From Rhizobium favelukesii (GTDB lineage: Bacteria > Pseudomonadota > Alphaproteobacteria > Rhizobiales > Rhizobiaceae): a stretch of 64,000 nt of DNA. The stretch spans positions 248,001 through 312,000 of the forward strand of contig NZ_HG916855.1 in assembly GCF_000577275.2 (NCBI RefSeq). The letters are read 5' to 3'. Positions 1 to 8,993 of the stretch are shown here, piece after piece (the stretch's first letter is position 1; each line of letters starts with the position of its first letter). Below the pieces are notes generated by a model, which searched no databases, was not told the DNA's origin, and worked only from the letters and a program-made list of their open reading frames with translations. Position numbers and translations under genes: made by a program.

Positions 1-2
1 CT

Positions 3-101
3 TACGCCCACGCGACGCAAACTGCTTTGTGGTCCTCCAAACTTGACCGCATGGACTCAATTTATGCCGACCTTATGAACAATGGCCGAGTGCGGAGTTG
101 A
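3..101 (+). CDS. C-terminal tail of a probable glycosyltransferase (partial)
   Basis: An open frame enters from the left edge and stops at 99-101, giving about 32 residues that end in a helix with the pattern ALWSSKLDRMDSIYADLM. Family 4 (GT-B) glycosyltransferases commonly end in a helix of this kind (W...LDRM..IYADL), and the neighbours are polysaccharide genes. The catalytic part lies outside the window, so the assignment rests only on this tail and on context. Confidence 0.4.
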   Translation, partial: YAHATQTALWSSKLDRMDSIYADLMNNGRVRS

Positions 102-219
102 ACGGCTACGCTCGGGTTGGGGAGCGGCAGCAGAGCTCTCGAAGACTGGCTGTCGAAATCACCATACGTTAGTCAATTTGGACGACGCAAATATCAGAAG
201 TATTAATCGCGGTCGGAGG

Positions 220-234
220 TAATAGTGACTATTA
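220..234. promoter_or_regulatory. 15-bp perfect palindrome upstream of the polymerase gene
   Basis: TAATAGT-G-ACTATTA is a perfect 7-bp inverted repeat around one central base, 41 bp before the start codon of the polymerase gene in the 174-bp spacer behind the glycosyltransferase tail. Its size and position fit an operator, but no regulator is identified and no second copy was noticed. Confidence 0.3.
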
Positions 235-275
235 TTTGGCCTGGTCATTGATCGATTTCCAAATGGCTGTCGAGC

Positions 276-1820
276 GTGAGTGAGACCGGGCAGAAAATGA
301 TAACAAGCAACTACCACGGACCTCGCTCAGGCCAGACAAACCTACGCAGCTCGACAGTCGATCAAGGCGCACGGCCGCCAGACAATCTCATCGCCGCGAC
401 CCGGAAATCAGCTTCCGACCAAGCAGACGAGACGCGCTTGGCGTGGCCGGTCAAGGTTTTCCTTGCTGGCCTGCTGGTCCCGTGGGTACTTCCAATTGGG
501 CCGCTCAATCTTTCGGTCTATCGGATTATCCTCCTGCTCGCGCTCCTGCCATGCATCGTCAAGTGGTCGCAGGGGAAAGCGGGGAAAAAAAGAGTGGCCG
601 ATTTCGGCCTCATTCTTTTTTGTTTGTGGGCGGCAATTTCCTTTGTGGTCGTGCAGGGTATCGACCAGGCCATTGAGCCTTCGGGCATTCTTTTCATAGA
701 AACGATCGGTTCGTACCTCCTGGCCCGGGTTTGCATTCGCAATGCTGACGACTTCCGCAATATGGTGGTGTTTGTCGCCAAACTGATCATATGCCTGCTG
801 CCATTCACCGTTTATGAATGGGTGACGGGGACCAACTTGCTGCTTCTCGCATTTGGATCAGTATTCCGGACGGAGGCAATAACATGGATGGCGCCCCGGA
901 TGGGCTTTTCGCGCGTCCAGGGACCTTTTAACCATTCGATATTATTTGGTACGTTCTGCGGAAGCATGCTCGCGTTGACATACCTAGCGACGAAGGGAAA
1001 GGTGTCGGGTATTTCGCGCGGCGTTTTAACCGGTTTGGTGGGATTTTCCGCGTTCCTGTCGATGTCTTCTGCGCCGCTGGCCGGGGTGGTTTTCCAAATT
1101 GCCTTGCTGCAGTGGAACAAGGTTCTTGGCGGCTTTACCGCTCGCTGGAAGCTGCTTTGGGCAGTTGCATTTGTCGGTTATCTCATTGTTGAGCTTGGCT
1201 CCAATCAAACACCGGCGCAGTTCTATATTTCGCATTTCACGTTTGATCAGCAGACCGGATGGTATCGGCTTTGGATCTGGGAGTATGGGTCTGCATCGGT
1301 CGCTAATCATCCAATTTTTGGAATTGGGCTGGGTGATTGGGCGCGGCCACAATGGATGCCAGGAGACAGTGTCGACAACTTCTGGCTATTGATGGCTATG
1401 CGGCATGGCGTGCCTGGTTTCCTGTTCATGGTGCTATCCCTGCTTTCTATCTGGCTCTCTGTCGCGAAGAAAACTGATATCGATCCTGATATTGATGGTT
1501 GCAGGACGTCCTATCTCATCTGCATGGTAGCCCTTGTCTTCGTTGGCTCAACCGTGCATTTCTGGGTGGCCGCATACGTTTGGTTTTTCTTCCTAGTCGG
1601 CTCCGGTGTGTGGATTCTCGATTGCAGCAGCAGCCAGCAATCAGAACGTCACAATGGCAATGTTCGCAAGCCGCGGGCCCGCTATCGTGTTGTGCAGGGC
1701 GAATCGCAAGCTCGAAGCGCTTGTGGCGCAGGCACAAACCTAGGATTAGGCAGCCCTCCACTTAGGCAGAAAGCAGCTGCTCCGATGACGCTGATATCGA
1801 TAAGTTTGAAGTATTCGTGA
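276..1820 (+). CDS. O-antigen ligase/Wzy-like polysaccharide polymerase
   Basis: This is a 514-residue polytopic inner-membrane protein. After a polar N-terminus of about 55 residues it has some ten hydrophobic helices, for example VFLAGLLVPWVLPIG near residue 60 and a cluster near 410-450. A large periplasmic loop around residues 310-360 carries YRLWIWEYG and HPIFGIGLGDW, the R/H-rich arrangement typical of the Wzy/WaaL (Wzy_C) family, whose members join lipid-linked repeat units. With the flippase, OPX and chain-length genes downstream it most likely polymerises the exopolysaccharide. The last 60 residues are polar and low in similarity, so the true end of the conserved domain is earlier. 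A ligase role cannot be excluded. Confidence 0.75.
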   Translation: MSETGQKMITSNYHGPRSGQTNLRSSTVDQGARPPDNLIAATRKSASDQADETRLAWPVKVFLAGLLVPWVLPIGPLNLSVYRIILLLALLPCIVKWSQGKAGKKRVADFGLILFCLWAAISFVVVQGIDQAIEPSGILFIETIGSYLLARVCIRNADDFRNMVVFVAKLIICLLPFTVYEWVTGTNLLLLAFGSVFRTEAITWMAPRMGFSRVQGPFNHSILFGTFCGSMLALTYLATKGKVSGISRGVLTGLVGFSAFLSMSSAPLAGVVFQIALLQWNKVLGGFTARWKLLWAVAFVGYLIVELGSNQTPAQFYISHFTFDQQTGWYRLWIWEYGSASVANHPIFGIGLGDWARPQWMPGDSVDNFWLLMAMRHGVPGFLFMVLSLLSIWLSVAKKTDIDPDIDGCRTSYLICMVALVFVGSTVHFWVAAYVWFFFLVGSGVWILDCSSSQQSERHNGNVRKPRARYRVVQGESQARSACGAGTNLGLGSPPLRQKAAAPMTLISISLKYS

Positions 1821-2585
1821 GTGGAACCGCTGCACAGTGCACCAATCCACGATGGGACAGGAGCGGACTCCAAAATGCTCTCGAACCGCCTGGGCGTTCT
1901 TGCCCGATGTAACGTACCCCCGTTGGCCTGGTGGCAAGATTCAGTTGTCACTGCAAACAGTCCTTAAGCGTTCACTGACCCCTTCTATTCGGCCTAGCCG
2001 GAATATGTCACAAGATCCTGCCTCTTTTGGACGCGTTGAACAGCGGCTGGTCGGGCAGGCTGGATGAGATCGACGGGCCGGACTGCCGTCGTTGTGGGCG
2101 ACGCGCTGAGCGATCAATGATGGCGTAAGCGGCCGCGAAACGGCCATCTGGTTGACGGATCTAACCGCGGGCCTTTCGAAATTGATGGTTGAAACGCGGT
2201 CACGTAGATTGTGGCACTTGGGACATCGAGGACCTTCCTCGAGAGTTGTGAATTCATCGGGCTGCAGGGTCGGGATGGGGTGATGCGGATCTCGCCGGCA
2301 CGCGGATGCCAAAACCAAGTGATCCAAGGGAGCAAGATCTGTTCCTGTCCAGGCTCGACACGATCATCAACTTGACGAAACGGCGCGAAGGTTGCCGGGA
2401 CACCACCTGCCGGTGAAGGAAGAGCGCTTCGGTTCGGTTTGTTCGGATGCGTTTTCCGTGCCGAGGCAATTCTGAGGCTCGTCCTGGTGAATGAGTCTCG
2501 AGCGCTTCCCCAGCACACCTTTGAAAGCCGCGCCTCACGCTGACTCAATGACCCGAAATACCGGCTGCGATGAGCGCCGCAGTGT
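1821..2585. other. 765-bp stretch without a supportable gene
   Basis: Only short overlapping frames are present and none has a recognisable domain or a good ribosome binding site. Open frames on the minus strand around 1941-2548 contain a CPKC pair but no family could be named. The region may hold decayed mobile-element or glycosyltransferase DNA, as expected in a rearranged polysaccharide locus. Confidence 0.4.
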
Positions 2586-4082
2586 TCACGTCCGGCTCTT
2601 TTCAGCCGTCCTCGATCTCCAGGCGCCGACGATCTGCATCACTTTCCTTGATGCTCGCTTTGGATGTCGGATCGCCTCCTTGGCCGGCCGTAGCATGTCT
2701 CTGTAGTTCCCGTATTTGTTGATTGGAACCTCCGACACCTCTTTCCAGAGGGCTTCGATGGCCTGGAAATATATGTCGCCCTTGCGTCTCACCTCCGGCG
2801 GAAGGGACAGCATGTCCACATAATTTGCTCTGGATATCATGGGGTGAATTTCGAGTTGCTTTGGTTTTACATACGAATCGCAAAATCCCCACGTGCTCAT
2901 CCGCAATTCAAGATAGGCAAGATCCAATATGAAAAAAGCGTCGAAATGGGCAAGGGGGGCAAGCCAGTTATCCACCGCGCTTACCACCTCGGCGGTCCGT
3001 GACAACTTCAACCTAGCCACCAGACCTTTGGCGTCTATGACTGTGTCAGGTCTGGCATTCAGCCATAAGAAGCCGCGGCCCACTTCTCCCCCAAGGCCAC
3101 CTACAAAGGGTCGTCCCTCGAGCGGCTTGACGCTCGGGTGCATCTTGACGTTGTTGCCGCCAACGCAGTGACCAGCTCTAAACCGCCAAAGATCCGCCTC
3201 CGCTTCAGTTGCCTCACGGTACTGCAAGACTTGATGCCGCAAGCCGAACTGACGCGCCAGGCGTCTCGCGCAGGCGACATCCAAATCTGCTGTCGGCGCC
3301 GCCACAGTCACAAAAGTCAGGTTCGCGAGCATGTACCGGGAACATGCCAGCAGAAGGCGCGAGTCATTGCCTGCAGTCAGCGCTACACTGGTACTGCCGG
3401 CGCGTGCAAGGATCTCTATCGTTTTAGAAATGCGGTCGCAGATTCTTGCGCAAGTCGACACTGGATCGGGAGAGACCTCGATTGTTGCGACCGGCCAATG
3501 GCGGCTTGCCGCCCAGCTGTCTAAATCCAGGTAGTGATTGCAAAGAAGACGTTCGATGCCCTCGTGTGCCGTGAGGCCGGCCGTGAACCAACCGGCGTCC
3601 TCAATATCGAGGGTTTTGTAAAGTTCTGCTCGAAAACGCTTCTTATATTCGACGGCGTCGAGAAGAACCGAAGCGGTCGCGCCAGCAACTCTTGCCTCTG
3701 GATCATATACCACCGAGAGTGTGCCATTGGCATCAAGGTAGATGCGTCTCGATCCGAGCGCGCTGAGGACGAACAGGAAGCTTCCAGCCAATCGATAAAT
3801 GTTCTTCTCAACGAAATCATCCAGGTCTTGGACGTCATCCAGCTTGCAGTCGACCCTGTACTGCCCGTCGACAATAACGCCTCGATCAAGGTCGATGGGC
3901 ATACCTAACAGCAAGCCGATGGACCGGTTGTCGGCATCCACCACCGGCACAACAGGCGTTGTCGGAGCCAAGTTCAGGAAAAGCGTGCCGAGTTGACGTT
4001 GCTGCCAGCCGTGCGGGCATGGCTTGGCGACAGTCGAAATGACGAACTGTCCATCAAAGTTATCTTGTCCTGGCAGCAACAT
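2586..4082 (-). CDS. Asparagine-synthetase-like PP-loop ATPase protein
   Basis: The 498-residue protein carries an ATP-pyrophosphatase P-loop, LTAGNDSR at residues 235-242, matching the SGGxDS signature of asparagine synthetase B-type enzymes. A second glycine-rich segment, GGLGGEVGRGF near 330, lies where those enzymes have GxGxDExFGGY. The first 165 residues look like a degenerate Ntn amidotransferase fold (LAGSFLFVLSALGSRRIYLDANG) but there is no catalytic Cys at position 2, so glutamine is probably not the nitrogen donor. Such genes in polysaccharide loci are thought to amidate or otherwise modify sugar uronates; that role is inference. The start follows an AAGGGA ribosome site. It is transcribed against the polymerase gene. 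Confidence 0.6.
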   Translation of the reverse strand: MLLPGQDNFDGQFVISTVAKPCPHGWQQRQLGTLFLNLAPTTPVVPVVDADNRSIGLLLGMPIDLDRGVIVDGQYRVDCKLDDVQDLDDFVEKNIYRLAGSFLFVLSALGSRRIYLDANGTLSVVYDPEARVAGATASVLLDAVEYKKRFRAELYKTLDIEDAGWFTAGLTAHEGIERLLCNHYLDLDSWAASRHWPVATIEVSPDPVSTCARICDRISKTIEILARAGSTSVALTAGNDSRLLLACSRYMLANLTFVTVAAPTADLDVACARRLARQFGLRHQVLQYREATEAEADLWRFRAGHCVGGNNVKMHPSVKPLEGRPFVGGLGGEVGRGFLWLNARPDTVIDAKGLVARLKLSRTAEVVSAVDNWLAPLAHFDAFFILDLAYLELRMSTWGFCDSYVKPKQLEIHPMISRANYVDMLSLPPEVRRKGDIYFQAIEALWKEVSEVPINKYGNYRDMLRPAKEAIRHPKRASRKVMQIVGAWRSRTAEKSRT

Positions 4083-4242
4083 GTCTTTTTCCCTTGGAGG
4101 AGGATGCCTAAGTAATGCAGATCCGGCCGCATCCCGGGGCGAAGCTTTCCAAGTTTACCCGATAGTGTTCATGAACGTAAACGCACTCGTGGGTCATCTA
4201 TTTGGATGAAAACGCAAGTATGGTGGAGGACTATACGTATAC
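4083..4242. other. Short spacer upstream of the asparagine-synthetase-like gene
   Basis: This stretch would hold the promoter of the minus-strand gene ending at 2586. It is somewhat AT-richer than its surroundings. No clear promoter elements were recognised, and it runs into the IS630 relic. Confidence 0.3.
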
Positions 4243-4480
4243 GAGGAAGCTTTTGCGTGTATAGCTGCGTTTTTGCTCTATCTCCTGCCCCACAGTCCCG
4301 ACTTCAACCCATTGAAATGGCCCTTTCCAAACTGAAAGCGCTTCTGTGGGCAAAGAGCGGTCGGTTGATGCGTTGTGGGATACCGTCGGGAAAATCGGGA
4401 CGCTTTGCAAACCGCAGGAATGTGCAAACTACTTCGCGGCCGCAGGATATGACCTCGATCAAAGCGGACGCGCTCTAGTT
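4243..4480 (+). pseudogene. IS630-family transposase C-terminal relic, frameshifted
   Basis: Three successive frames together spell the end of an IS630-type DDE transposase. The first has LLYLLPHSPDFNP (about 4273-4311), the second PIEMALSKLKALL, and the third ERSVDALWDTVG followed by PQECANYFAAAGYDLD. SPDFNPIE...LK is the family signature around the last catalytic Glu. At least two single-base frameshifts (near 4311 and 4345) and loss of the N-terminal two thirds make it inactive. Its TAG at 4476-4478 overlaps the stop codon of the opposite-strand beta-helix gene. Confidence 0.8.
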
Positions 4481-5923
4481 GGCGGGCGGAACGGTCGCGC
4501 CGTCGTCCCAGAGGTTGCTTTGCCAGAGGCTGCCTTCAGCGTTGGAGTCGAACGAGGTGACTGGTCCATAGATGCCGCACTTGCCCATGCCGCCGCGCCG
4601 GAAGATGTTGTCGGTGAACACGATGTGATGCGCGTTCGGGTACGGCTTTCCTGTGGTGGAGCCGCCGTACACGCAGTACGAGCTGGCGGCCTGACCGGTG
4701 AGTCCCTCGCGGGACTCGATCAGGTTGTCGGTGAACGTGTTGTTGTTCACGGTGCCGAAGTCGCCATAGCCTGAGACCGCGGCAGAGCAGCCCGATCCCG
4801 CGCCACCGGTGGGGTTGGGGTAAGCGATGGCGTCGCAGGAGATCGTGTTGTGCACGAACGTGCCGTGTGAGTCCTGCCGGATGCCGGACTCGTGGTCGAT
4901 GCCACGCTTGTCGCCGTACTGGCCGTGGATGTAGGAGTCGCGGATCTCGCAGGTGGTGTTGCAGTTCACCGAACGAGAGCCACCTGACACCTCGACGCGG
5001 AGGAGCTTGAACCTGGCCTCACCGACCACGGTGGCCGTGGAGTCTGGCCCACGAACTTCGGAGTCTGTCAGGCTGTAGGATCCGTTCAGGTAGCAACAGT
5101 CGGAGTACACCGTGCCGTTGATGATCGAGTTTGTGATGGCGGTCTTAGGGCCAAGGAGCCGGAGCTGATCGCAGGTGATAACCTTGCGGTCGATCTTCAC
5201 GTCTGCAGCGGTGATCGTGCAGGAGCCGGTGTACGGCGTCAGGCTCGACTTGAGGTCGTCCGGGACGCCCGTGTTGGTCTCGTTCGGGAAGCTGCGTCCG
5301 AGGACCACGATGCCACCCGTGGAGGGGTGGCCGGAGGTCGGGGTGGGAAGGCTGTCCGCCAGCCGTTCCTTCGACACGGTAATCGGACCCGTTGGCATCA
5401 GTTTGCGGACTTCGAGGGCCAGATCGGTGGGCTCTTTCCGGTCCAGGGTCGAGAAGTCCACCTGTGTCGCTTTGATGTCAGTGATGACGACCTGGTCCGT
5501 ATCGTCGTGTGCGACGGTCTTTCCGCTGACGCTGATGACACCGTAGATCGGCTTTGCGGCATCGCTGGCTTTGAGCTCGGTGAACGCGGGCCAGTCGGTG
5601 AATTGTGGCTGGAAAAGCGTCAGCGTCGCACCGTTGCCCGTCATGAAGCTGCGCGGCCACGGCGGTCTGTCGGGTTCGGTGCGATTGATGTATTTGCCGT
5701 TGACGGACCCATCCCTGCCTAAAAACTTGACGGTGCACCAAGCCCCGCTGGCATCACATTCGGAGACGTCGAGCGGGCTGCCCTCCCGGATGTTTCCGAA
5801 GCTGCCATAGCCCGTGCCTGGCTCTGAGCGAAAATTGACGGTCGCTGTAGCCACCGCCGGGGTCGCAGCCGCGCTCGTGGCGAACATCGATGCCGACGCT
5901 ATCAACGCTGCAAGTCTCTTCAT
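4475..5923 (-). CDS. Secreted SH3b / right-handed beta-helix protein
   Basis: The start is ATG at 5923, behind GGAGAGG and followed by a signal peptide (MKRLAALIASASMFATSAAA); an upstream in-frame TTG at 5950 has no such site. The mature protein has an SH3b domain (about residues 25-85: VNFRSEPGTGYG...VSECDASGAWCTVKF). A middle segment with LTLFQPQFTDW and VDFSTLDRK (about 95-200) resembles a module seen beside SH3 domains in alphaproteobacterial secreted proteins. A beta-helix part follows from about 230 to the end, rich in N/D/T/G and with disulfide-type cysteines (SVNCNTTCEIRDSYIHG). The C-terminal part has the flavour of actinobacterial beta-helix proteins and strongly GTG/GTC/CTC-rich codons. 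It may bind or cleave the polysaccharide, but no catalytic residues are identified. Confidence 0.6.
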   Translation of the reverse strand: MKRLAALIASASMFATSAAATPAVATATVNFRSEPGTGYGSFGNIREGSPLDVSECDASGAWCTVKFLGRDGSVNGKYINRTEPDRPPWPRSFMTGNGATLTLFQPQFTDWPAFTELKASDAAKPIYGVISVSGKTVAHDDTDQVVITDIKATQVDFSTLDRKEPTDLALEVRKLMPTGPITVSKERLADSLPTPTSGHPSTGGIVVLGRSFPNETNTGVPDDLKSSLTPYTGSCTITAADVKIDRKVITCDQLRLLGPKTAITNSIINGTVYSDCCYLNGSYSLTDSEVRGPDSTATVVGEARFKLLRVEVSGGSRSVNCNTTCEIRDSYIHGQYGDKRGIDHESGIRQDSHGTFVHNTISCDAIAYPNPTGGAGSGCSAAVSGYGDFGTVNNNTFTDNLIESREGLTGQAASSYCVYGGSTTGKPYPNAHHIVFTDNIFRRGGMGKCGIYGPVTSFDSNAEGSLWQSNLWDDGATVPPAN

Positions 5924-5954
5924 CGGCCTCTCCGTCGCGACCGTCGGCAAATCG

Positions 5955-6857
5955 TCACGCTCCCGCCCGGTTTGGCCGCCAAGAACTTAAATGCATAGCC
6001 CTTTTGACCATGGGCGATATGAGGAGCCTGATATTCGGCGGATTATCCAAAAAACTTGCCACAAGAAACTTCCTCGCAGTGGATCTTTTCCCAAGCTTTA
6101 GAAAGTATCTACTAGCTCCGATCATCAACAGCGATCGTTGAATCTTCAGTTTTCTAAGTATTGTTCTGTTCTTCCTCAGTATACGCAGGTATCCAATTAG
6201 CTCTCTGCGATCATTCATGGATATGCTATCGGCTGAGATAAAGCCAAGTACGACCGGTTCCATATCCTCGTATATGGTCGTGTGCTGAGCCAGCCGAATT
6301 GCGAATTCCCAATCCTCATTGGCACTCGCGCACTCATCGAACCAATCCGTTCCGGGGAAGCAACCCTTCTGGAACAGCGCGTTTTGAACACTGATCCGGT
6401 TCTCCGTCAAAAGTCGGACCAGCTGATTCTCGTCTATACGAAGCGGTCCTTCTGGCGGCGGCGCTTGCAACATGCGTGTGGGGCCATAGTAAACAATTTT
6501 AGCTCCCGTCACGACCTGGACGTGCTCGGGTAATGACGCAAGAAGTTGAAGCTGTCGCTCGAGTTTGTTGGGTAGCCAAATATCGTCGCTGTCTTGAAAA
6601 GCTATGTAATCACCTGTGGCATGAGCAAGGCCCGTATTGCGCGCAGCACCTGCACCGCCGTTTTGTGGTCGCCTGACATACCTGACCCGAGTATCGCCTA
6701 TTCCCCGCACCACGCTTTCAATATCTTCGGATGAGGCATCGTCAACGACAATCAGTTCAAGGTCCTTATGTGATTGGATAAGGACACTATTCATCGCAGC
6801 GACTAAACTGCGACTTCTGTTATAGGTTGGAAGTATCACCGAGACGATGTTAGGCAT
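5955..6857 (-). CDS. Family 2 glycosyltransferase
   Basis: The frame is open far upstream, but ATG at 6857 follows AGGAG at good spacing and begins directly with the GT2 fold (MPNIVSVILPTYNRSRSLVAAM), giving 300 residues. A nucleotide-binding VVDDAS motif follows at about 45, then GAGAARNTGL and the DXD-type FQDSDDIW, which coordinates the metal and UDP-sugar. It most likely adds a sugar to the lipid-linked repeat unit at the cytoplasmic face. No membrane segment is evident. It reads in the same direction as the next two glyco-genes but is separated from them by a long spacer. Confidence 0.88.
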   Translation of the reverse strand: MPNIVSVILPTYNRSRSLVAAMNSVLIQSHKDLELIVVDDASSEDIESVVRGIGDTRVRYVRRPQNGGAGAARNTGLAHATGDYIAFQDSDDIWLPNKLERQLQLLASLPEHVQVVTGAKIVYYGPTRMLQAPPPEGPLRIDENQLVRLLTENRISVQNALFQKGCFPGTDWFDECASANEDWEFAIRLAQHTTIYEDMEPVVLGFISADSISMNDRRELIGYLRILRKNRTILRKLKIQRSLLMIGASRYFLKLGKRSTARKFLVASFLDNPPNIRLLISPMVKRAMHLSSWRPNRAGA

Positions 6858-7425
6858 AAAGGCTCCTGTGCGCAGTTCGGCATTCGCAGCCATCCTAGTC
6901 TTCTTTGGCTTGCAATGTAATTTGCCCAATAGGTGGTAGCCGTCCGATCTCCCAAAGAGATAGTGGCTGAGATTGCAGACCAGCAACTCGGTCGGTCCCC
7001 CGGTCACAATCGGATCTAACGCTGTAGGGATTTTGGGGACCGTGCGCGTGGACTCGGTTTCGCTTGGAGGGCAATAACTGGGTGGTGCGCACCGGGAGGT
7101 TTCATATGAGACGGCGCAGATACTTCCCGGCCAGCTCGCCTGGCTGGCAAGCTGACGGCGCAAGAGACACTCTTGCCCTGACCCTGGAAGGATGAACGAG
7201 AGGTGTGGAGGAAGAAAGACCGATTGCAGCTTGGGGATTACGGCCGAGCTTCACACGCGCGGCCGAAGCTTAATGACGAGGTGTTCGAAGGCTTTCCGAG
7301 GCTGCATGGCGTTTAGCCAATGTCCATACTCCATATCGTGCTGCAGTCGTCACGTTTACGAAGAAGGGGGCATGATGGTCGTTGTCGACACGTGTGGCAT
7401 GCCATCGATCGTAGTCGCCAAAACC
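6858..7425. other. 568-bp spacer between two glycosyltransferase genes
   Basis: The minus-strand frame of the downstream glycosyltransferase stays open to 7163, but that extension is Cys/Ser/Pro-rich, lacks a ribosome site, and is unlike any glycosyltransferase N-terminus. No other frame shows a domain. It contains a run of six G at 7435-7440. I see no gene here. Confidence 0.4.
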
Positions 7426-8667
7426 TCAAAAAGAGGGGGGCCATTCACCAGATCGTGCTGCTGATAGTATCGTCTTTTGGAGGTTCCGATTTCGACGCTT
7501 TTGAAAAGGGTTGTGATTGGCGATTTCCACTGACGCTGCCAGACCAGCGGCGCGGAGTGCTTCGCCGATCCGAGCTGCGGGGGAGGCTTTGACCACGGAC
7601 GTATACACATCCAATTGAAAATCGACAGCTCGGTGCAATGCAAAACGCTTACTCACGAACTCTCTGCCAAATTGGCCGAGTTCGCTGCGTCGGTCTGGCT
7701 GGTGAATAAGGGGCGCGATTTGTGCCACCAATCGACTGGGGCCGGATGCACCATCTGCCAGTCCGTAGAAGCCTTGTCTTAAGAAAAGCTCACAGCTGGT
7801 TTGGTCGAACAGTTCAGAGAAAGCTTGCTCACCTTGAACGATGAGCGGGCGCCCGATTGCCAACGCTCGAAGTGCCGAACTCCCCATGGCAATCACAAGA
7901 TCGGCTGCCGCATAAGCGCTGCGCGGATCGGGGTCAGCGCCGATTAGCGCAACCACCTCTCGCCCGTGGCGTCTATTTACGTCATCCGCACGACATTGCA
8001 GCGCACCACGGGCCGGCCCATCTCCGACCAGAATGAGTTTCACTGGGTGTGAGCTTGCAAGCTGATCCACTGCGTCGATACCTCTTACCAGTGCATCCAG
8101 CTTAAGATCGAGCGCCAGACGTGAGACGCTTACGATCAAAAACTCTTCGTTTCCTACGCCGTGTGCAGACCGAAACTCTCTTCCGCTGATGTGCGGATTG
8201 TCACGTTCCACGTCGATTGGCGGCTCGAGCACCCAGACATTCGCCCGATGACGCTTACGCGCTTCCTCGCCGAGGTCAGCCGTTCCCATAATCAACGGAA
8301 CCGATGCCGGAATGTGTGGCATGACCTGCATGCTCAAAACCGTGCATAGGAGCGGAACACGCAGAGCCAGAGCCGCGCCAAAATAAGAATCGAGACACGG
8401 CGGCCATTCGTACGCATGGATGAGATCAAGTCGCTCGCGACGAGATATTGCCGCAATTTGCGCAATTCGCGATGGCGCAGGTCGGTATTTAAGGTCGTGA
8501 GCTGGCAGGAAGCGAAGACCCCTTTCCTCTATGTAATCAACGAGAGGCCCGGGAATACCGTAAACGATAACCTCGTGGCCCCTTTCGGCAACTCCAGCAG
8601 CAAGATCAATTGCGTTTATCTGACTGCCGCCGAGCGTCAAATCGTGAGGATATACGAGAATACGCAA
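7426..8667 (-). CDS. Family 4 glycosyltransferase (GT-B)
   Basis: The 413-residue protein begins MRILVYPHDLTLGGSQINAIDLA, the N-terminal Rossmann half of GT4 enzymes with the acceptor-side GG(S/A)Q motif. The C-terminal half has VSRLALDLKLDALVRGIDAV, LILVGDGPARGAL and ALAIGRPLIVQGE, the donor-binding region. The start is TTG at 8665-8667 with GGAGGGG upstream; no better ATG precedes the fold. The classical E-x7-E pair near the C-terminus is not clear, so donor specificity is open. It diverges from the nucleotide-sugar operon across an AT-rich promoter region. Confidence 0.82.
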   Translation of the reverse strand: MRILVYPHDLTLGGSQINAIDLAAGVAERGHEVIVYGIPGPLVDYIEERGLRFLPAHDLKYRPAPSRIAQIAAISRRERLDLIHAYEWPPCLDSYFGAALALRVPLLCTVLSMQVMPHIPASVPLIMGTADLGEEARKRHRANVWVLEPPIDVERDNPHISGREFRSAHGVGNEEFLIVSVSRLALDLKLDALVRGIDAVDQLASSHPVKLILVGDGPARGALQCRADDVNRRHGREVVALIGADPDPRSAYAAADLVIAMGSSALRALAIGRPLIVQGEQAFSELFDQTSCELFLRQGFYGLADGASGPSRLVAQIAPLIHQPDRRSELGQFGREFVSKRFALHRAVDFQLDVYTSVVKASPAARIGEALRAAGLAASVEIANHNPFQKRRNRNLQKTILSAARSGEWPPSF

Positions 8668-8993
8668 TACACCCCTCCATTAAGAGCGCTTTCGACAGAT
8701 TTGCCCGACCACTCATCAAGCTTGTATATGTTCTGGGTGACGAAGTAACATCAATACCAACTTTCGATAATTATTTTACGTGAATATATATTTAAAATAC
8801 ACCGATATGGCCGCGTACAATACGTTAGATCTACGACTTTCGGGTAGACTAAATACCGATTTTTGCTCGCTTTACTGCAGAAAGGCAAAGTTGTCTTGTT
8901 ATGCGGGCCGATAGTGAAGCAACGGCAAAGGCAAATTCCGGCTCACCGATGCTCCTACGTTTCTGAGTTAATCTAACAGGGGACCTTAACGAC
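8668..8993. promoter_or_regulatory. AT-rich divergent promoter region
   Basis: These 326 bp separate the leftward glycosyltransferase from the rightward six-gene nucleotide-sugar operon. Around 8760-8810 the sequence is distinctly AT-rich (AATATATATTTAAAATA) compared with the GC-rich genes on both sides, as expected for promoters and possibly nucleoid-protein binding. No specific -35/-10 pair could be chosen with confidence. Confidence 0.45.

Noticed and set aside
1941..2548. Minus-strand frames with a CPKC pair that could be a decayed transposase
   Set aside because: No catalytic motif or inverted repeats could be found, so no mobile-element family can be claimed.
6858..7163. 102-residue N-terminal extension of the family 2 glycosyltransferase
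   Set aside because: An ATG with AGGAG lies exactly at the start of the GT2 fold, and the extension is Cys/Pro/Ser-rich with no similarity to the family.
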